64,000 bases of DNA from Erwinia sp039023475 (GTDB lineage Bacteria > Pseudomonadota > Gammaproteobacteria > Enterobacterales > Enterobacteriaceae): NCBI RefSeq assembly GCF_039023475.1, contig NZ_JBCHVB010000001.1, positions 1,178,001-1,242,000 of the forward strand, read 5' to 3'. Below, one piece after another: positions 60,677 to 64,000 of this stretch (position 1 is its first letter; the number at the start of each line of letters is the position of its first letter). A model generated the notes under the pieces. The model was not told where the DNA came from and did not search any database. It saw nothing but the letters and a program-made list of their open reading frames with translations. The position numbers and the translations under genes were made by a program.

Positions 60677-61993
60677 TCAGATAACGGCCTGTAGCGCCAG
60701 ACACCCTATCAGGCCACACACGGCGATAATGGTTTCCAGCACTGACCACGAGCGCATCGTTTCGCCAATGGTCAGGTTAAAATACTCTTTAAACAACCAG
60801 AATCCCGGATCGTTAACGTGTGAGAAGATTACGCTGCCGGAGCCCACGGCAATAACCATCAGTTCCGGACTAACGCCGGTGGTTGCGATAATCGGGGCGA
60901 CGATACCGCCAGCGGTGATCGCCGCCACCGTAGCTGACCCCAGCGCAATGCGCAGCGCGGCAGCGATAGACCAGGCCATCAGGATCGGAGAGACGGTGCT
61001 CCCTTCCATCATCGCAGCGATATATTTATCGACGCCGCTGTCTACCAGAACCTGCTTAAACGCCCCGCCGCCGCCAATAATCAGCAGCATCATCGCGATA
61101 ATCTTAATGGATTCAGTCAGCGTATCCATTACCTGATCCATCGTCCGGCCACGGTTAAGGCCGAAGGTAAACAGGGCGATCAGCACGGCAATCAGCGTAG
61201 CCATGATCGGGTCGCCAAAAAATTCCGCATAGGCCAGTAAGCCGTGCCCTTTCGGCAGCACCATCTCGGCAACGGCGCGAAGCGCCATCAGCACTACAGG
61301 AACAAGAGCCGTCCAGACGCTGACGCCAAAGCTTGGCATCTCTGCTTCGGTAAAGGTTTTTGGATTATAGAGGCCTTCAGGAATGGGCTTATCGATGTTT
61401 TTCAGGAAACGCGCAAAGACGGGCCCTGCCAGGATCACGGTAGGGATGGCCAGTAGTGTCCCAAACAGAAGTGTTTTCCCCATATCGGCGTGGAACAGCG
61501 TGGCGATGGCTGTCGGGCCTGGATGAGGCGGTAAAAAGCCGTGGGTTACGGAGAGCGCGGCCGCCATCGGCACGCCAACAAAAAGCAGAGGAACGCGGGC
61601 GGAGGCGGCGATAGTCAGCACCAGCGGCAGCATCAGCACGAAGCCCACCTCATAAAACAGGGCGAAACCTACGGTAAAGCCCGTCAGGACCACCGCCCAC
61701 TGAATGTGCTTCTCGCCAAACTTCGCGATCAGCGTGGTGGCGATACGCTGCGCGCCGCCGCAGTCAGCCAGCAATTTGCCCAGCATGGCGCCAAAGCCCA
61801 TGATCAGCGCCAGTCCGCCGAGGGTTCCGCCCACGCCCGCTTTTATCGAGCCGATAACTTTATCGACCGGCATTCCCTGCATGACGCCTACCGCCAGCGC
61901 GACCAGGATCAGCGCGATAAATCCGTTCAGTCTGAATCGTATCATCAGCAGCAGCAGCAGCAGGACGCCAATCGCAACAATGACTAAAGGCAT
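60677..61993 (-). CDS. gntT: High-affinity gluconate permease GntT
   Basis: Proton-coupled gluconate importer of the GntP family. The 438-residue product equals E. coli GntT in length and matches it along the whole chain (MPLVIVAIGVLLLLLL at the start, SHVNDPGFWLFKEYFNLT near the end). About 12-14 hydrophobic segments; conserved loops at SVTHGFLPPHPGPTAIA and GGGGAFKQVLVDSGVD. CCGGAG precedes the ATG. Two GntR-type operators lie 115-145 bp upstream. No gluconate kinase gene is in the window. Confidence 0.97.
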   Translation of the reverse strand: MPLVIVAIGVLLLLLLMIRFRLNGFIALILVALAVGVMQGMPVDKVIGSIKAGVGGTLGGLALIMGFGAMLGKLLADCGGAQRIATTLIAKFGEKHIQWAVVLTGFTVGFALFYEVGFVLMLPLVLTIAASARVPLLFVGVPMAAALSVTHGFLPPHPGPTAIATLFHADMGKTLLFGTLLAIPTVILAGPVFARFLKNIDKPIPEGLYNPKTFTEAEMPSFGVSVWTALVPVVLMALRAVAEMVLPKGHGLLAYAEFFGDPIMATLIAVLIALFTFGLNRGRTMDQVMDTLTESIKIIAMMLLIIGGGGAFKQVLVDSGVDKYIAAMMEGSTVSPILMAWSIAAALRIALGSATVAAITAGGIVAPIIATTGVSPELMVIAVGSGSVIFSHVNDPGFWLFKEYFNLTIGETMRSWSVLETIIAVCGLIGCLALQAVI

Positions 61994-62108
61994 AGTTTTT
62001 CTTCTCCGGTGCGTATAGCCTGCCCGACAGACAGACTTACGTTATTTTTCCCTTACTGCTCAGCCGCAGCGGGTGATTGTTAGAGGGTAGCAGAGCCGTA
62101 CTCTGGTG

Positions 62109-62124
62109 TTGTTACCGGGAACAT
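62109..62124. promoter_or_regulatory. GntR operator, gntT-proximal
   Basis: TTGTTACCGGGAACAT is close to the palindromic GntR site ATGTTACCGGTAACAT. It lies about 116 bp upstream of gntT and shares two bases with the next site. Confidence 0.65.
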
Positions 62125-62138
62125 GTTAACGGTAACAT
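62123..62138. promoter_or_regulatory. GntR operator, gntT-distal
   Basis: ATGTTAACGGTAACAT, one base from a perfect palindrome of the GntR type. Two sites overlapping by AT imply binding on nearly the same face 14 bp apart. Gluconate would release GntR and induce gntT, as known in E. coli. Confidence 0.75.
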
Positions 62139-63532
62139 CCCACTACGGAAACGTTGTGCCAACGGGAAATTTACATTTTGGGAGAGAGATCAAACTTTCA
62201 GGAGTAAATGGGAAACCGGAAACGCCTTCTGGCGCGCCTGACCATCAAACGACCGCCAGGTTGCTCTTTATGATCCTGCCGACAGGCTCCCTGTCTCCTT
62301 TTTTAAGCTCCGACCCGGATCGCATACTGCCTTCTTATGCTGTTAATGCCAGTTCATGGCGCTCTGCTTCAGTTTATACGAGATGAGAAATACCTTCTGT
62401 TTGCAGTCATAAGCTTGTAACCCGCAATAGCCCCTCTGGAAATGATTGGTTTTTTCCGGGCGAGCACAGCGTCGCTGATGCTTTATTAAGTAAACAGAAC
62501 GCAGAGAAATTAGAATAGAAGATAACTCACCCTAAAGAGCGTCTTCAGTTAAAAGCTACGGTGATGGGTCTATTCCGGAGCATCTGACGTGAGCTTGCAG
62601 AAATAATTTTATCCGGCCATCAGGAAATGGCTTATGGTCAGTTAAAACCTGTAGATCGCCTATTTTTCCGAAGATGCGCGATCAGAATGCGAGAGGCGCT
62701 ATAATTGGGACTTTCCTCTTCTAATCCCCTGTTATATTTAGCTCTGAATTTATCTGCCGCTTAACTTTACTCCGGCACTTTTTATAATGTTTTCATCCGG
62801 AAGAGGTCATCTCATCAGGTTAGTTCATAGCGCTCTCTCGCCGGGGCATTGAGGATGACTCTTCCACCAAAAATTAAGACCCTGATCTAAAACAAGCACA
62901 GGTAAAGTAAACCCGGCCAACATGTAACAAAATGCTTCACGGTGAAACTGATTACATCGGTAAACGTTAACATTTACCGTCTTTTGCAAAATCCGCAGTT
63001 GCGTCCCCCTCCCCTTTGCCAGGAAGAGCCTGGCTGCTAAAGGATCCCACGCAGCGCGCTTCGTTGTTACAAACCGGTCACATTAATACCCTTACCAGCT
63101 TTGCATGCCCGTCCCTCAGTCCCAGTCACTGCGAAGCGATTAACGGCAAGATAAAAAGTTTTATTCACCGCAGATGTTATAAATCGCGCACTCTGTGAAA
63201 ACGCTCAGTCCCGCTTCGCTTAACGCACTGCACTGAGCGTAACGGTAGCCGGCAACACATTATTTTTACATCAAAAAACCAAAATGAATAATCGTATTAA
63301 CAATAGGGAAAAATAATTTAACGAAAAAGGGAAACAAATCTTCGCAAAGTTCTATGCTGTTATAGGTAAGAAAGGCCTTACTGTTTCTTCTCCTTCACCT
63401 GTTTTGGTCTCAGGATCAAACCTTCGATGAAATTACCCATTAATGGCACGATAACGTGCTGACCAGGCACGCTTTGGTTAACGGTGGGTAAATAATAAAG
63501 AAAGGGCAGTGTATGTTAGATCGAGGTAAGCA
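62139..63532. other. 1.4-kb gene-poor region upstream of the quinol oxidase gene
   Basis: Frames at 62123-62386 and 63016-63198 have no ribosome binding site or recognisable product, so no gene is called. The segment holds a 22-bp near-palindrome (62958-62979), a 9-bp inverted repeat ACGCTCAGT/ACTGAGCGT (63201-63240), and the AT-rich leader of cioA. It may be a decayed gene, an undetected RNA gene or a long control region. Confidence 0.5.
62958..62979. promoter_or_regulatory. 22-bp near-perfect palindrome
   Basis: CGGTAAACGTTAAC followed by ATTTACCG reads the same on both strands except for one symmetric pair. The arm GGTAAA recalls TyrR/LacI-type half-sites, but spacing does not fit the TyrR box. 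About 555 bp upstream of cioA; target unknown. Confidence 0.5.
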
Positions 63533-63545
63533 ATGTTTGGATTAG
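63513..63545 (+). other. Possible 10-codon leader ORF overlapping the cioA start
   Basis: ATGTTAGATCGAGG... encodes MLDRGKQCLD and stops at 63545, 13 bases into cioA in another frame. It has an AAGGGCAG upstream at good spacing. It might couple or dampen cioA translation. Not shown to be expressed. Confidence 0.3.
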
Positions 63546-64000
63546 ATGCATTTGAACTGGCAAGGATACAATTCGCCTTCACCGTTTCCTTCCATATAAT
63601 CTTTCCGGCTATCACCATCGGCCTCGCCAGCTTCCTGGCGGTGCTCGAAGGTCTGTGGCTGAAAACCAGAAACCAGGATTATCGCGATCTCTATCACTTC
63701 TGGTCGAAAATCTTCGCCGTCAACTTCGGTATGGGCGTGGTTTCGGGACTGGTAATGGCTTATCAGTTCGGCACCAACTGGAGCGGTTTCTCCCAGTTTG
63801 CCGGGAGCGTGACCGGTCCCCTGCTCACCTACGAGGTGCTGACCGCCTTCTTCCTCGAAGCGGGCTTTTTGGGGGTGATGCTTTTTGGCTGGAATCGCGT
63901 GGGGCCAGGGCTGCATTTCTTCGCCACCTGTATGGTTGCGCTGGGCACGCTTATCTCAACCTTCTGGATACTCGCCTCTAACAGCTGGATGCATACGCCT
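63533..64000 (+). CDS. cioA: Cytochrome bd-type (CioA-like) ubiquinol oxidase subunit I, N-terminal part
   Basis: Quinol:oxygen oxidoreductase subunit, cut by the right edge after about 156 residues. MFGLDAFELARIQFAFTVSFH, with a His near residue 21 that corresponds to the heme b595/d ligand, and VTGPLLTYEVLTAFFLEAGFLG, with the conserved Glu pair, identify the CydA family. The N-terminus FGLDAFELARIQFAFTVSFH resembles cyanide-insensitive CioA of pseudomonads more than E. coli CydA or AppC (which starts MWDVIDLSRWQFA). GAGG lies just before the ATG. CioB is expected beyond the window. Confidence 0.9.
   Translation, partial: MFGLDAFELARIQFAFTVSFHIIFPAITIGLASFLAVLEGLWLKTRNQDYRDLYHFWSKIFAVNFGMGVVSGLVMAYQFGTNWSGFSQFAGSVTGPLLTYEVLTAFFLEAGFLGVMLFGWNRVGPGLHFFATCMVALGTLISTFWILASNSWMHTP

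Noticed and set aside
63016..63198. 60-codon frame in the region before cioA
   Set aside because: No ribosome binding site and no recognisable sequence; random frame in non-coding DNA is more likely.

Overview
The window is a contiguous piece of an enterobacterial chromosome. Protein sequences and gene order follow the E. coli sdh-gltA to tatE-cspE-pagP region, but the kdp/rhs block, potE-speF, chiP and rihA/hscC found in E. coli are absent, and pcp, a DUF969/DUF979 transporter pair, gntT and a CioA-type oxidase are present. That mix suggests Erwiniaceae (Pantoea/Erwinia and relatives); this is inference from gene content, without a database search. There are no insertion sequences, prophage genes or CRISPR arrays. 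The window is mostly conserved core genome, with an accessory stretch at the right end (about 57.5-64 kb). Layout: 1-3136 holds the divergent TCA genes sdhCDA (leftward, sdhA cut by the edge) and gltA. 3266-8836 is a compact leftward unit, pxpB-pxpC-pxpA-DUF969-DUF979-pcp-nei, which reads as a complete pyroglutamate (5-oxoproline) salvage module: a peptidase releasing it, a putative two-subunit permease, and the ATP-dependent 5-oxoprolinase, with a DNA glycosylase at the tail. 8958-12469 has ybgI, the photolyase phr, a long DUF523-DUF1722 form of YbgA, and ybfA. 12729-17907 has pgm-seqA (leftward), then ybfF, ybfE, fldA and fur. 18236-26450 has glnS and the amino-sugar regulon: nagE divergent from nagBACD, with two operator-like palindromes 95 bp apart and a CRP site between them. 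26735-28402 is asnB. 28552-29244 is a six-tRNA operon (Met-Leu-Gln-Met-Gln-Gln) with its own promoter and terminator. 29316-30491 is ubiF, divergent from miaB-ybeZ-ybeY-ybeX-lnt. 36753-39988 is gltIJKL, including a probable SroC sRNA between gltI and gltJ. 40045-54498 runs from ybeL through leuS-lptE-holA-nadD, rsfS-rlmH-mrdA-mrdB-rlpA, dacA, ybeD, lipB and lipA: LPS assembly, cell-wall elongation, ribosome silencing and lipoate synthesis. 54609-57521 has tatE, an intact ybeM/nitM amidase, a GNAT acetyltransferase, cspE and pagP. From 57.5 kb the density drops: a zinc-ribbon-like small protein, a 27-residue YohP-like membrane peptide gene (too short for usual gene calling), an unidentified 81-residue protein, an unidentified 368-residue protein with two C-terminal membrane segments, gntT with two overlapping GntR operators, a 1.4 kb gene-poor stretch, and the start of a cioA-type quinol oxidase gene cut by the right edge. 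Nothing here is clearly a wholly new system. The observations most worth following are the pyroglutamate operon and its leader hairpin, the DUF523-DUF1722/photolyase pairing, the YohP-like gene with a sigma-S-like promoter, the 7-bp tandem repeat placed where the gntT terminator U-tract should be, and an orphan 22-bp palindrome upstream of cioA.
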